Assembly: GCA_020638905.1 (NCBI GenBank)
Contig: JACKHP010000004.1
Coordinates: 62,001-126,000 of the forward strand
Length of the DNA stretch: 64,000 bases
Reading direction: 5' to 3'
DNA from: Planctomycetota bacterium
Lineage (GTDB): Bacteria; Planctomycetota; B15-G4
Under the pieces are notes generated by a model, which worked only from the letters and a program-made list of their open reading frames with translations, had not been told where the DNA came from and made no database searches. The position numbers and the translations under genes were made by a program. Below are positions 15,804-24,896 of the stretch, one piece after another. Every line of letters begins with the position of its first letter. Position 1 is the stretch's first letter.

Positions 15804-17065
15804 CGGGCCGCGCGGACCTCGGCGTCGCGGGGCACGTCGTCGTCGCGACCCTCGTCGCCAGGACCGGCCTCGTCGCCGCCGAGGGACCGCGCATCGGCGC
15901 CTCCGCCGCCCGGTCCGATCTCGTCGACAGACCCGTCGTCGTCGTCGCCGACCGGCTTCTTCCAGTAGCGGCTGCCGGGGAAGCCCTGGGCGCGCTCGAG
16001 CGCCATGACCTCGCGGCACACCGCGACCATGAACAGGAAGCTGAAGGCGAAGATCAGGTAGCGGTACCCGTCCTTGGCCGAGACGGCCAGGATGCCGACC
16101 CAGGCCAGGATCAGTCCCAGTCCCCACAGGATCACCACGGCCTCGACGGACGTGAAGCCGCCGCGCACGAGCCGGTGGCTGAGGTGGTGGTTGTCGCCCA
16201 GGTAGATCGGTCGGCGATCGACCACGCGCATGACCACGACGTACGCCGCGTCGAAGAGCGGCACCCCCATGATCAGGATCGCGGGGATGAGGTGGCTCGC
16301 GCCGAAGTCGTTGGCGCCCACGCCCATGAATCCCTTGATCAGGTCGAACTGGATCCAGGCCATCCAGAACCCGACGAACATGCTGCCGGCGTCGCCCAGG
16401 AAGACGCGGCTCCGCGGGAAGTTGAAGGGCATGAAGCCCAGCAACGCGCCGACGAGCAGCACGGCCACCATCATCGACCGGATGCTGTCGGAGTTCTGCA
16501 GGTACAGGATCGCCGCGGTGAAAGCGATCACGGACAACCCCGACATGAGCCCGTTCATGTTGTCGGAGAAGTTGAACGAGTTCACGATCGTGAGGTACCA
16601 GCCGAGGAAGAAGAGCTGGTAGAGCCACTGGTCGACCGAGCCGCCCTGCTCCCACAGCCGCGCGAGCTGCGGCGCCATGAGCACGAGCACGCCCACCACC
16701 TGTCCGACGAGCTTCGGCTGGAAGCTCATGGTCTCCTTGAAGACGTCGTCGATCAGGCCGATCGCGAACAGGACGACGCTGCCGCCCACGACGAACAGGA
16801 AGCGCGTGTCGGAGAAGCCCAGGTCGGTGTCGAGGCGCTTCGAGGATTGCAGCGCGACGACGAGGGCCCCCACGGCCGCCCCCACCACGACGCCCACGCC
16901 GCCCATGAGCGGAGTGACGCGGGCGTGGGTCTTGCGCCCACCCGGCTTGTCGACGATGCCGAAGCGACGCGCGAGCGCAATGCAGCAGGGCACCGCCAGC
17001 AGGGCGGTGGTGAGCGCCACCGCGAAGCCCTGGGCGGCGATTCTGAGGACCTCGTCTCGGAACAC
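15800..17065 (-). CDS. wecA: WecA/MraY-family undecaprenyl-phosphate sugar-1-phosphate transferase
   Basis: 421 aa with about 10-11 membrane helices. Family motifs are in order: KTHARVTPLMGG, IGLIDDVFK (Asp 106-107), NSFNFSDNMNGL (about 162-173), VFLGDAGS (221-228) and the cytosolic loop LGDNHHLSHRL. It transfers a HexNAc-1-phosphate (GlcNAc in WecA) from UDP-sugar to undecaprenyl phosphate and so starts a lipid-linked glycan. The C-terminal 50 aa are a disordered Asp/Gly tail not needed for catalysis. The start is GTG 17065; a TAGAGT -10 box lies about 35 bp upstream. It probably primes the glycan assembled by the upstream glycosyltransferases. Confidence 0.92.
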   Translation of the reverse strand: MFRDEVLRIAAQGFAVALTTALLAVPCCIALARRFGIVDKPGGRKTHARVTPLMGGVGVVVGAAVGALVVALQSSKRLDTDLGFSDTRFLFVVGGSVVLFAIGLIDDVFKETMSFQPKLVGQVVGVLVLMAPQLARLWEQGGSVDQWLYQLFFLGWYLTIVNSFNFSDNMNGLMSGLSVIAFTAAILYLQNSDSIRSMMVAVLLVGALLGFMPFNFPRSRVFLGDAGSMFVGFWMAWIQFDLIKGFMGVGANDFGASHLIPAILIMGVPLFDAAYVVVMRVVDRRPIYLGDNHHLSHRLVRGGFTSVEAVVILWGLGLILAWVGILAVSAKDGYRYLIFAFSFLFMVAVCREVMALERAQGFPGSRYWKKPVGDDDDGSVDEIGPGGGGADARSLGGDEAGPGDEGRDDDVPRDAEVRAAR

Positions 17066-17101
17066 CGTCGTCTCGCGTCACGACCGGAGGGGATCGATCC
17101 A

Positions 17102-17107
17102 ACTCTA
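17102..17107 (-). promoter_or_regulatory. Possible -10 box of the wecA-methyltransferase pair
   Basis: TAGAGT on the minus strand in the 161-bp gap below the deacetylase gene; no matching -35. It suggests these last two genes of the block have their own promoter. Confidence 0.3.
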
Positions 17108-17226
17108 CTGCGGGGGGCGGGTCCGGGCCAACGCGGAATGGACCGCCCCGCGGGCCGGGCCGCGCGATCGCGGCGTGATCCGCCGCGGACGCAGGCCGGC
17201 CGGGTCGGGCCCGCGACGGCCCGCGG

Positions 17227-18285
17227 CTACACGGCGAGGTTGAGCCCGCGCCGGGCGAACCACGCGAATACGCCGTCGACCTCGCACATCACGTCGGCCA
17301 GGTCGCTGTCCTCGTTCACCGCCAGCCGGCGCAGCTCGAAGCGCGGCGTGCCGCGGTCGTTGAGCCCGGGCATGGCGGTCAGGGCCCCGCGGAATCCGAG
17401 CTCGGCCAGGATCTGCAGCGTGGCCTCGTTGAAGTCCCAGGTGCGGCCGTACGGGTAGGCGAAGGTCTGCACCCCGTGCCCCAGCCACGACTCGAGGTCG
17501 CGCAGCGAGCCCTCGATCTCGAGGCGCTGCCGTGTCGCGTCCAGCGACGAGAGGATCAGGTGGTTGACGGTGTGCGCTCCCAGCTCGACGCCCGCCTTGT
17601 CGAGCGCGCGACACTCGTCGGGACCCAGGTACACCGCGCGCGCGAGCTCGGCGTCGTCGCCGCCCAGGTCGGAGAAGATGCGTGCCAGCACCCGGTCGCG
17701 GTCCTCGGGCGTGACCTCGTACTTGAGGAAGCGCTTCATCTCGTACTCCGCCGCCGTCGGATCGGGCGGCAACGAGCGCAGGTCGGCACGCTGGTGCTCC
17801 TTGCCGAGCTGCTGCGCGAGCAGCTCGGCCAGCGCGTGCGGCCCCTGGGCGTGCAGCACCCAGAAGTAGTGGTGCAGCCAGTTGAGGCGCCCCTTCATCG
17901 GCCCGGTCTGGACGTAGATCGTCGCCGTCGCACCCTGCTCCTGGAGGATCGGCAGCAGCACGTCGTGGTTGTCGCGGTAGCCGTCGTCGAACGTCAGGGC
18001 CACGCGGTCGGCAGGCAGGGCCTCTCCTTCGAGGTCGGCCAGCACGTCGCTCACCGTGCGCGTGCTGTATCCCGAGCGAGCGAGCAGCGCGAGCAGCTTG
18101 CGCAGCTTGCCCTCGGAGATCTTCATGTGGCCCGGCAGGTAGTCCGTCGACGCGGGCGACCCGACGCAGTGGAACATGAGGACGGGGATGCCCTGGCGCG
18201 AGCCGCGGAAGGCCGCGCGCAACCCGGTGGCGTGCAGCACGCGCGCCAGCCAGCGGCGCATCACGATCTTGATCTTGTGCTTCAT
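17227..18285 (-). CDS. Polysaccharide deacetylase (NodB homology)
   Basis: 352 aa. NodB motifs: IPVLMFHCVGS near the start, VALTFDDGYRDN (about 95-106, catalytic and metal Asp), GAHTVNHLILS (metal HxxxH) and FAYPYGRTWDFN. CE4 enzymes remove N- or O-acetyl groups from cell-surface or lipid-linked sugars. No cleavable signal peptide is obvious; the basic/hydrophobic N-terminus (KIKIVMRRWLARVLHATGL) may associate with the membrane. It starts 10 bp after the GNAT gene, in the same transcriptional unit. Confidence 0.92.
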   Translation of the reverse strand: MKHKIKIVMRRWLARVLHATGLRAAFRGSRQGIPVLMFHCVGSPASTDYLPGHMKISEGKLRKLLALLARSGYSTRTVSDVLADLEGEALPADRVALTFDDGYRDNHDVLLPILQEQGATATIYVQTGPMKGRLNWLHHYFWVLHAQGPHALAELLAQQLGKEHQRADLRSLPPDPTAAEYEMKRFLKYEVTPEDRDRVLARIFSDLGGDDAELARAVYLGPDECRALDKAGVELGAHTVNHLILSSLDATRQRLEIEGSLRDLESWLGHGVQTFAYPYGRTWDFNEATLQILAELGFRGALTAMPGLNDRGTPRFELRRLAVNEDSDLADVMCEVDGVFAWFARRGLNLAV

Positions 18286-18295
18286 GGGACGTTCG

Positions 18296-19381
18296 TCACG
18301 GGGACATGTGCTCGGCGTCGCGGTCGCCGTCGGCGAGGTGCCACCGACGGAGGTCGAGGTCGGAGGGATCGGCGTCGTCGCGGCAGACGCGCACGATGAA
18401 CGGGAAGACGTCGCGGAACGGCAGGTCGCCGCGCGACGCGGCCCACCCGAGCCGCTCCAGCACGGGCGCCGACGGATGGTGCTCGCACAGGAGCGCGGTG
18501 GCCTCCTCGGCGCCGCGAGCGTGGAGGAACGCGGTGGCCGCGGTCAGCAGCCGCTCGCGCACAGCCTCGTCGCGCGCCAGGTGGTCGACCACGTAGCCGT
18601 GCCCGTCGACCAGCTCGAGCACGAGGCAGGCGTCCATGCGCGTGCCGTCGGGCGAGCGCAGCGCGTAGCACTCGGCGCGGCGCGTGGGCGTGTCGACGTA
18701 GCGCCAGTTCATCCACGCGGCGTCGCGCACACCGACCAGGCCGCGGCGCGGCGCGGCCGCCGCGAAGAGATCGTCGAACGAGGCGTCGAAGCGCTGGACG
18801 CGCGTGAGCGCCGCCACGTCGTGTCCGTGCGCGCGCCAACGCCGGTCGTCGCGGCGCGTCCAGAGCGCGTCGAGCAGCGGCGCGCCGACGGCCAGCAGCG
18901 GCCCGAGCCGTCCCCGGCGCAGCAGGCCGCGGCGCGCGCGGAAGCGGTAGCGCACGATGCGCGCGTGCCCCAGCAGGCGCCAGCCGTTCTTGAGGAAACC
19001 GTCGTACGAGAGCCGTCCCGAGTAGGCGAAGGCCAGCGGGACGCCCCGGGCACCGGCCCGCTCGGCCACCAGGTCGTCGAGCCCGGTGAAGATGCCCTGG
19101 CGCCGCGCCGAGGCGTCGACCATCGCGTCGCTGGCCTGCATGAGCACGACCGGCTCGCCGTCGCGCAGGAAGCGCCGCGGGACGTAGCTGTAGCCGCCCA
19201 CCACCCGTCCGTCGGACGCGCAGGCGACGAGCGACAGCGCGCGCCCGTGCGGATTGTCGAGGTACTTCCAGCGGAACGTGTCCTCGCCCTTGTCCTTGCG
19301 GAAGCAGGCGTTGAACAGACGCCGCTGGTCGGCGAGGTCGCGCTCGTCGGCGTCGCGCGGTGTCCACGGGCGTCCGTTCAT
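18296..19381 (-). CDS. GNAT-family acyltransferase-like protein of the glycan locus
   Basis: 361 aa. The N-terminal half looks like a GNAT domain: RLFNACFRKDKGEDTFRWKY, then VVGGYSYVPRRF and the acyl-CoA binding loop ASARRQGIFTGL. The second half (VRDAAWMNWRYVDTP ... LVLELVDGHGYVVDHL ... APVLERLGW) resembles a second, degenerate GNAT repeat. Proteins of this shape are common in exopolysaccharide clusters and may N- or O-acylate a sugar; the substrate is unknown. The ATG overlaps the upstream stop (ATGA). Confidence 0.75.
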   Translation of the reverse strand: MNGRPWTPRDADERDLADQRRLFNACFRKDKGEDTFRWKYLDNPHGRALSLVACASDGRVVGGYSYVPRRFLRDGEPVVLMQASDAMVDASARRQGIFTGLDDLVAERAGARGVPLAFAYSGRLSYDGFLKNGWRLLGHARIVRYRFRARRGLLRRGRLGPLLAVGAPLLDALWTRRDDRRWRAHGHDVAALTRVQRFDASFDDLFAAAAPRRGLVGVRDAAWMNWRYVDTPTRRAECYALRSPDGTRMDACLVLELVDGHGYVVDHLARDEAVRERLLTAATAFLHARGAEEATALLCEHHPSAPVLERLGWAASRGDLPFRDVFPFIVRVCRDDADPSDLDLRRWHLADGDRDAEHMSP

Positions 19382-20595
19382 CGCCGGCCCGCGTGCGCCG
19401 GACGCCCGGCGGTCACCATGCGCACCGCCTTCTCGACGTCGGCGGGCTGCAGCTCGTTGTCCCAGCAGCCGGCCCGCTTGCGCGCCTCCTCGATGGCCGG
19501 TTCCCCGGGGCCGCGTGCCCCGGCGTGCAGCACGCGCACGCGCGCGCGCACCGCGATCGAGCGGTCGGCGAACCAGCGCTGCCACGCGGCCAGGATCGCC
19601 CGGTCGTGTCCCGGACGCCCGATCACGTGCTCGACCGCCACTCCCATGCCGGTCACGCGCACGGCCTCGACGGCGCTCTCCAGGCGCGGACGCGCACGAT
19701 CGTCCATCGGCGACTCGGCCGGCACGTCGTCCTCGGAGGGCGAGGCGATCATGACCTCGCGGCAACCGCCGTTGGCCAGCGCCAGCACGAACGAGGGCGT
19801 GACGGAGTCGGCACGCAGGCGCGCCGTCCACGGGATGCCCGGCGCCGCACCGAACATGGCACGCGCGAGTTCGCTGGCGAGGTCGGCGTCGCGCCCCAGG
19901 TCACGGTCTTCGAAGACGAGCGACCGCGCCCCCGCGCGATGCACCGCGTGGCGCACCTCGACCAGCGTCCGCGACAACGACTCGCGCAGCGGGCCGATGC
20001 CCACGGCGCGCAGCCCGTTCGGACGCACCGAGGCGTACGCGTCGAGCGGCAGCGCGTGCCAGGCCGGCAGCGCGTCGGGTTCGTCGCCGGCCTCGGCGGA
20101 CGTGACCGCGAGTTCCGCTCCGCGCGGCACGGCCACCCCGGGCGTCGAGGCCGGTTCGATGTCGTCGAGCAGCGCGGTCGTCACCGGACCCGCGAGCACG
20201 CCCACGAGGCGCGGGTGACGCGCCATGAGCTCGACGCCGTAGTGCCGCCCGAGCGGGCCGGCCAGCAGCACGGGCGCCCGCCACGACCAGCCCGAGAGCA
20301 ACGTCGCGAGCGGACGCTCGTCGGGCACCGGGTCGTCGGACAGGTCGCCGCCGCCACCGCGTAGCAGCACGAGGTCGGGACGCCACAGTGCCAGCTCGCG
20401 CCGCACGACCTGCGGTTTGAGCTGCTCGCCGTGCATGTCCATCACGCGCACCTCGGCGCCCAGCGTCAGCAGGCGCGCGGCGAGCAGCGCCACGTCGCGC
20501 GGTGGCAGGCCCTGGTCGGCCTCGGACGTGGCCATGCGCAGACCGCGCGGCGTCTCGGGCAACTCGACGACCAGGATGCGGCGACGGGGTTTCAC
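19378..20595 (-). CDS. Degenerate B12-binding/radical-SAM-like protein lacking the FeS cysteines
   Basis: 405 aa. The N-terminus (RRRILVVELPETPRG ... LGAEVRVMDMHGEQ ... WRPDLVLLRGG) is a B12-binding-like Rossmann domain. The C-terminal half (HRAGARSLVFEDRDLGRDADL ... CREVMIASPSEDD ... GMGVAVEHVIGRPGHD) follows the strand/helix order of a radical SAM barrel. The CxxxCxxC loop expected after about residue 195 is missing: the sequence runs straight from GLRAVGIGPLRESL into the next helix, and only two scattered cysteines occur. It therefore cannot hold the usual cluster. GTG 20595 overlaps the upstream stop (GTGA). It may be a scaffold or regulator for the glycan locus. Confidence 0.6.
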   Translation of the reverse strand: MKPRRRILVVELPETPRGLRMATSEADQGLPPRDVALLAARLLTLGAEVRVMDMHGEQLKPQVVRRELALWRPDLVLLRGGGGDLSDDPVPDERPLATLLSGWSWRAPVLLAGPLGRHYGVELMARHPRLVGVLAGPVTTALLDDIEPASTPGVAVPRGAELAVTSAEAGDEPDALPAWHALPLDAYASVRPNGLRAVGIGPLRESLSRTLVEVRHAVHRAGARSLVFEDRDLGRDADLASELARAMFGAAPGIPWTARLRADSVTPSFVLALANGGCREVMIASPSEDDVPAESPMDDRARPRLESAVEAVRVTGMGVAVEHVIGRPGHDRAILAAWQRWFADRSIAVRARVRVLHAGARGPGEPAIEEARKRAGCWDNELQPADVEKAVRMVTAGRPAHAGRR

Positions 20596-21842
20596 GCGAG
20601 CAGCTCCCGATAGAGATCTTCGACCCGGTCGATCTGATCGTCGAGGGCGAAGCGTTCGGCGACGCGGCGGCGCGCGGCGCGTCCCAGGCGCAGGGCCAGC
20701 TCGTCGTCGCGCAGGACGCGCAGCAGCCGCTCGGCCAGCACGCCGACCTGCAGCGGGTTGACCAGGAAGCCGCTCACGCCGTCCTCGATCACGTCGCTCG
20801 GGCCGCCCCACATCGACGCGACCACGGGACGTCCGGCACGCATCGCCTCGAGATTCACGAGCCCGAACGACTCGAAGCACAGCGACGGCGAGGCGACCAC
20901 GTCGGCGGCCGCGTAGGCCGTGGCCAGCTCGTCGCCCGAGAGCCAGCCGACGGAGACGAGGGCGTCGTCCGGCAGCCCGAGGCGACGCGCGAGCGAGCCC
21001 ATCTCCTCGACGAAGCCCGGCAGCGCCTCGCCCACCGTGACGAGCGTGGCCTCGGGGACGGAACGCCGCACGAGCTCGAGCGCGCGCACGAGTTCGAGGC
21101 CGCCCTTGAGGCGGTCCAGGCGTCCGCCGTAGAAGACGATGCGCCGTCCGAGCAGGCCGTGCGCCTCGCGGAACGCGCGCACGCGCTCGGCCGGCACGTC
21201 CTCGACCTCGGGCGGGATGCCGTTCGCGATCGTGCGCGCCGGACCGATGCCGTTGCGCAGGAGCGCCTTGCCCATCTCGTCGGAGACCGCCACGAGCGCG
21301 TCGACGTCGCGTCCCAGCACCGTGCGGATGCGTCCGTTGCGGAACGGGTTGAAGCGGCCCTTGACGCACACCGCACACTTGAGCGTGCCCGAACGGTAGG
21401 GCACGTCGTCGCCGGGGACGAGGCGCTCGTCGAGGTGGCAGAAGAGCTTCTGGTGGCAGAACGGCATCACGTCGTGCACGGTCAACACGACCTTGGCGCC
21501 CGCCCTCCGCGCCGCCGCGAGGCAGGCGTAGCCCAGGTGGATGTGCAGGTTGTGCACGTGCACCACGTCGGGCCGCAGGTCGTCGACGGCGGCGGCCATG
21601 GCGGCCGTCCCGGGGGGGTTGTCGAGGCTCTTCCAGGCCCGCCAGCGCAGCGCGTACGGCGGCGTGTGGACGAGCCGCACGTCGACCCCGTCGCGCCTCT
21701 CGTGCACGACCTGGTCGGCCTTCTGCACCGTGGCCAGGAACGAGACCTCGTGCCCGCGCGCGGCCAGTCCCTGCGCCATGCGGACCGCGACGCCGCCGGC
21801 GGACGAGAGGCTGTACAGATCGTTGGCGACGAGGACCTTCAT
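20592..21842 (-). CDS. Glycosyltransferase family 4
   Basis: 416 aa GT-B fold enzyme. N-terminal MKVLVANDLYSLSSAGGVAVRMAQGL binds the acceptor side; the middle has HDVMPFCHQKLFCHLDE and a cysteine pair CAVC also seen in some actinobacterial and planctomycetal GT4s. The donor-binding C-terminus has FYGGRLDRLKGG and the ESFGLVNLEAMRAGRPVV E-x7-E-like motif. It should transfer a nucleotide-activated sugar to a growing lipid-linked glycan. It ends in a GTGA overlap with the degenerate radical SAM gene. A 203-bp gap separates it from the radical SAM gene upstream; I see no feature there. Confidence 0.92.
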   Translation of the reverse strand: MKVLVANDLYSLSSAGGVAVRMAQGLAARGHEVSFLATVQKADQVVHERRDGVDVRLVHTPPYALRWRAWKSLDNPPGTAAMAAAVDDLRPDVVHVHNLHIHLGYACLAAARRAGAKVVLTVHDVMPFCHQKLFCHLDERLVPGDDVPYRSGTLKCAVCVKGRFNPFRNGRIRTVLGRDVDALVAVSDEMGKALLRNGIGPARTIANGIPPEVEDVPAERVRAFREAHGLLGRRIVFYGGRLDRLKGGLELVRALELVRRSVPEATLVTVGEALPGFVEEMGSLARRLGLPDDALVSVGWLSGDELATAYAAADVVASPSLCFESFGLVNLEAMRAGRPVVASMWGGPSDVIEDGVSGFLVNPLQVGVLAERLLRVLRDDELALRLGRAARRRVAERFALDDQIDRVEDLYRELLA

Positions 21843-22045
21843 GGGGACCGTCTGTTGTCGCCCACGGGACCCGGCCCGCTCAAGCGTCGGATGTCCCGCG
21901 CCGGCGCAGGAGCTCGAGGCGAGGGCGCTCCCCCGCGCGGGCGTGGGGCCGCGGCGCCGCGCACCGTCGACGCCGGGGACGGGCCCACGGACGCACGGCG
22001 GGTCGCGACGCGCCCGGGCAGGCGAGCAGGCGCGCGGCCGACGGC

Positions 22046-23503
22046 TCAGATCTCGGGGAAGTCGGCGCCGACCTGCTTCTCGACCTTGCCGAAGCGGAAG
22101 GCCCGGGCCAGGCGCGCCTTGCCCTCGTCGTCCCAGTTCTCGAAGTAGTAGCGGACGCGGTACAGGAAGCGCCGCATGCGCGCGGGCGCCGACTCGTACC
22201 ACTCCTCGTACTCCTCGACGAGCTTGCGCTTGATCGCGTTCAGCTCGTCGTTGCTGAAGTTCTCGTGCACGTACGGCGAGCGGTCGGAGTCGACGTACTC
22301 GGTGCGCACGAGGTCGGGATCGATGCGGTCGGCGAACTGCTCGAACGAGGCCGTGGCCGTGAGCGGGTTGAAGAGCGAGGTGCGAACGCGGTCGGGCATC
22401 GAGGCCCGGATGCCGCGCGCCGTCTCCTCGATGTCCTCCTTCGTCTCGCCGGGCGTGCCGATGATCAGGAACACCTTCGACCAGATGCCCGCACGGCGGA
22501 TCATCTTGAGGCACTCGACGACCTTCTCGGCCTTGTAGTCCTTGACGAGCGTGTCGAGGCTGCGCTGGCTGACCGACTCGACGCCGAAGTACATGCGGTT
22601 GAAGCCGGCCTTCTTCATCGTGCGGGCCATGTCGTAGTCGATCATGTCGACGCGTGTCTCGCAGCTCATGTTGAGCTTCAGGCCGCGCTTGATGATGCCC
22701 TCGCACAGGTCGTAGACGCGCTTCTTCTGGCAGGTGAAGAGCTCGTCGATGAAGAGCACGTTGCCCGGCTGGTACTTGTCGTGGATCTCCTGCAGCTCGT
22801 CGAGGATGTTCTCGACCGAGCGCGTACGGAAGCCGCGTCCGGTGAGCTCCTTCTGGCAGAAGATGCAGCGGAACGGGCAGCCGCGGCTGGTGAAGATGTA
22901 GAACAGCCGCTCCTTGTTCATCGCCGCGTAGCGCTCGAACGGCAGCATCTCCCACGCGGGGAACGGGATGCGGTCGAGGTCCTTGATGAGCGGCGGCTGC
23001 GGCATCGTGTGGCGGCTGCCGTCGGCCTTGTCGAACGCGATGCCGGGCACCTTGACGAGCTCGTGCTCGCCCACCTCGATGGCGCGCATGAAGTCGACGA
23101 TCGAGTCCTCGGCCTCGCCGCCGATGACGTAGTCCATCGCCTTGCTGTCGAGGAACGTGTCGACGTCGACGGTGGCGTGCGGACCACCCATGATCGTGAT
23201 CAGGTCGGGGCGCGCGGCCTTGGCCTTCTGCGCGTATCGGATGGCGCGGTTCACGTGCGGCGTGAGCGCCGACAGGCCGAGGATCTCGGCCTTCGCGAGA
23301 TACGCGTCGACCTCGGCCGACGTGCACACGCGCTCGTCGCAGCACTCGACGTCGCACCCGGCCGCCCTCAGGATGGCGCCCAGGTAGATGATGCCGAGCG
23401 GCATGGCGATGAAGAAGTCGTCCTGCCCCGGGGGGGTCACGTACATGAGGACGATCTTCTTGCCGGTGACCGGGAGAGTCGGGTCGACCGTGGCCTGCGT
23501 CAT
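22046..23503 (-). CDS. B12-binding domain radical SAM protein of the glycan locus
   Basis: 485 aa. B12-binding domain (GQDDFFIAMPLGIIYLGA ... GCDVECCDERV ... ILGLSALTPHV ... TIMGGPHATVD), then the radical SAM core with SRGCPFRCIFCQKEL (Cys 209, 213, 216). The barrel continues through FNRMYFGVESVSQRSLDTLVK and VFLIIGTPGETKEDIEE. The family includes methylases and carbon-skeleton-modifying enzymes; lying between a flippase and a glycosyltransferase it may modify a sugar or lipid carrier. ATG 23503 is 4 bp after the flippase stop, with GGAAGG upstream. Confidence 0.9.
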   Translation of the reverse strand: MTQATVDPTLPVTGKKIVLMYVTPPGQDDFFIAMPLGIIYLGAILRAAGCDVECCDERVCTSAEVDAYLAKAEILGLSALTPHVNRAIRYAQKAKAARPDLITIMGGPHATVDVDTFLDSKAMDYVIGGEAEDSIVDFMRAIEVGEHELVKVPGIAFDKADGSRHTMPQPPLIKDLDRIPFPAWEMLPFERYAAMNKERLFYIFTSRGCPFRCIFCQKELTGRGFRTRSVENILDELQEIHDKYQPGNVLFIDELFTCQKKRVYDLCEGIIKRGLKLNMSCETRVDMIDYDMARTMKKAGFNRMYFGVESVSQRSLDTLVKDYKAEKVVECLKMIRRAGIWSKVFLIIGTPGETKEDIEETARGIRASMPDRVRTSLFNPLTATASFEQFADRIDPDLVRTEYVDSDRSPYVHENFSNDELNAIKRKLVEEYEEWYESAPARMRRFLYRVRYYFENWDDEGKARLARAFRFGKVEKQVGADFPEI

Positions 23504-23507
23504 GGGA

Positions 23508-24896
23508 TCAGCCTTCCGAGGTGCTTGGCGAGGGGGTACGACGCGCCTTCGCGCGGCGGAAATAGAGCCATATGTATACCAGATGGCAGAGCACGAAGAC
23601 CCGGCACAGCCCTCCGGCCAGTGCCGCACCTTTCGGCCCGTAGACGTGGGTCGCTGAATAGATCCCGGCGGTGGCCAGCGTCGCGTAGACGATGCTCTGT
23701 GCCACGTGCAGGTGCATGCGCTTCGTGTAGATGTAGAAAGGCTCGACGATCACCGCGAAGCCGATGAACAGGTTGCCCGACGCGAGGCGCCAGTAGTACC
23801 CGAAGGCGTCGCTGTAAGCCTCTCCGTAGAAAACGTTTACGACCACGTACATGATCGGGATGGAGATCAGCGTGGCGCCCATGCCCAACGCCCCGGCGGT
23901 CAGCGACAGGCGCCGCAGCACCGGACCCATCTTCTCCATGGGGACATCCGACTCGCCCATCTTGTGGCCGAGGGTCGGGAGCACGTTCGTCGCGATCGCG
24001 CCGATGCCACCGGCGAGCACGAGGTTCAGCACGTTGCCGACCGAGAACGATCCGGCCGCCTTCATGCCCGCCGTGGCCTCGGCGGCCAGGGCCGGGATGA
24101 ACAGGATGCCCAGCCGCGGCACGACCGTGTTCATCGCCTTGCTGAGCGCGAGCAGCGACGAGAGGCCGAAGAACTCGCGCAACGGCGCCGTCGGCACCGC
24201 ACGCAGGACGACGCCGAACGGCGGCGGCGCGAGCTCGGAGCTCAGCGAGCGCGCCTTGGCGTAGCTCGTGATCGCCAGCATCCCCGACAGGATGCCGTGC
24301 ACCAGGAAGGCGCACGCCACCGACATGGGCGTGGACGAGACGAGCAGCGCCCCCCACACGAGCCCCACGCGCAGGACGTTCGTGGTCATGTCGAACGCGG
24401 CGTAGCGCTTCATCTGCCGCGTGCCGTTGAAGATCGCGAGGGCCAGGCTGCGCAGCACCTCGCTCACGACCGAGAAGCACAGCACGGTCGTCACGTCCCC
24501 GACCTCGGGGTACTCGGGATAGAAGTGCCTGGCCGCGGGCGGCGCCACGAAGACACCGGCCAGCATGATGATCACCGAGACGATCGTGCCCAGCTTGAGC
24601 ATCGAGGCCAACGCCTCGATGCTCTTGGCCTCGTCGCCGCCGCCCTTGGCGCGGCTGTAGGTCGAGACCGCCGCGTTCGTGAGCCCCATGCTGACCATGA
24701 AGAACATGAACATGTACAGCTCGCGCGACGTGCTCCAGCTGCCGAGCTGTTCGGGGCCGAGGTGGCGCGCGGTGAGCACCGACGTGACCAGGTACGTCCC
24801 GCTCTGGACGATCGTCGAGGCCTGCAGCACGAGCGTGTCGCGCACGAACTTCTTCTTGTGCGCCTTCCGGACACCCTTCACGAGACGCTTGATCAC
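23508..24896 (-). CDS. Wzx/MOP-superfamily polysaccharide flippase
   Basis: 462 aa with about 12-14 membrane helices. It begins with a basic stretch (IKRLVKGVRKAHKKKFVRDTL) and the typical Polysacc_synt segment TYLVTSVLTARHLGPEQLG. Such proteins flip undecaprenyl-linked repeat units from the cytoplasmic to the periplasmic face. The start is GTG 24896, overlapping the stop of the upstream glycosyltransferase (GTGA). With the WecA-like enzyme it supports a Wzx-dependent route; no Wzy polymerase with clear motifs was found nearby. Confidence 0.88.
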   Translation of the reverse strand: MIKRLVKGVRKAHKKKFVRDTLVLQASTIVQSGTYLVTSVLTARHLGPEQLGSWSTSRELYMFMFFMVSMGLTNAAVSTYSRAKGGGDEAKSIEALASMLKLGTIVSVIIMLAGVFVAPPAARHFYPEYPEVGDVTTVLCFSVVSEVLRSLALAIFNGTRQMKRYAAFDMTTNVLRVGLVWGALLVSSTPMSVACAFLVHGILSGMLAITSYAKARSLSSELAPPPFGVVLRAVPTAPLREFFGLSSLLALSKAMNTVVPRLGILFIPALAAEATAGMKAAGSFSVGNVLNLVLAGGIGAIATNVLPTLGHKMGESDVPMEKMGPVLRRLSLTAGALGMGATLISIPIMYVVVNVFYGEAYSDAFGYYWRLASGNLFIGFAVIVEPFYIYTKRMHLHVAQSIVYATLATAGIYSATHVYGPKGAALAGGLCRVFVLCHLVYIWLYFRRAKARRTPSPSTSEG

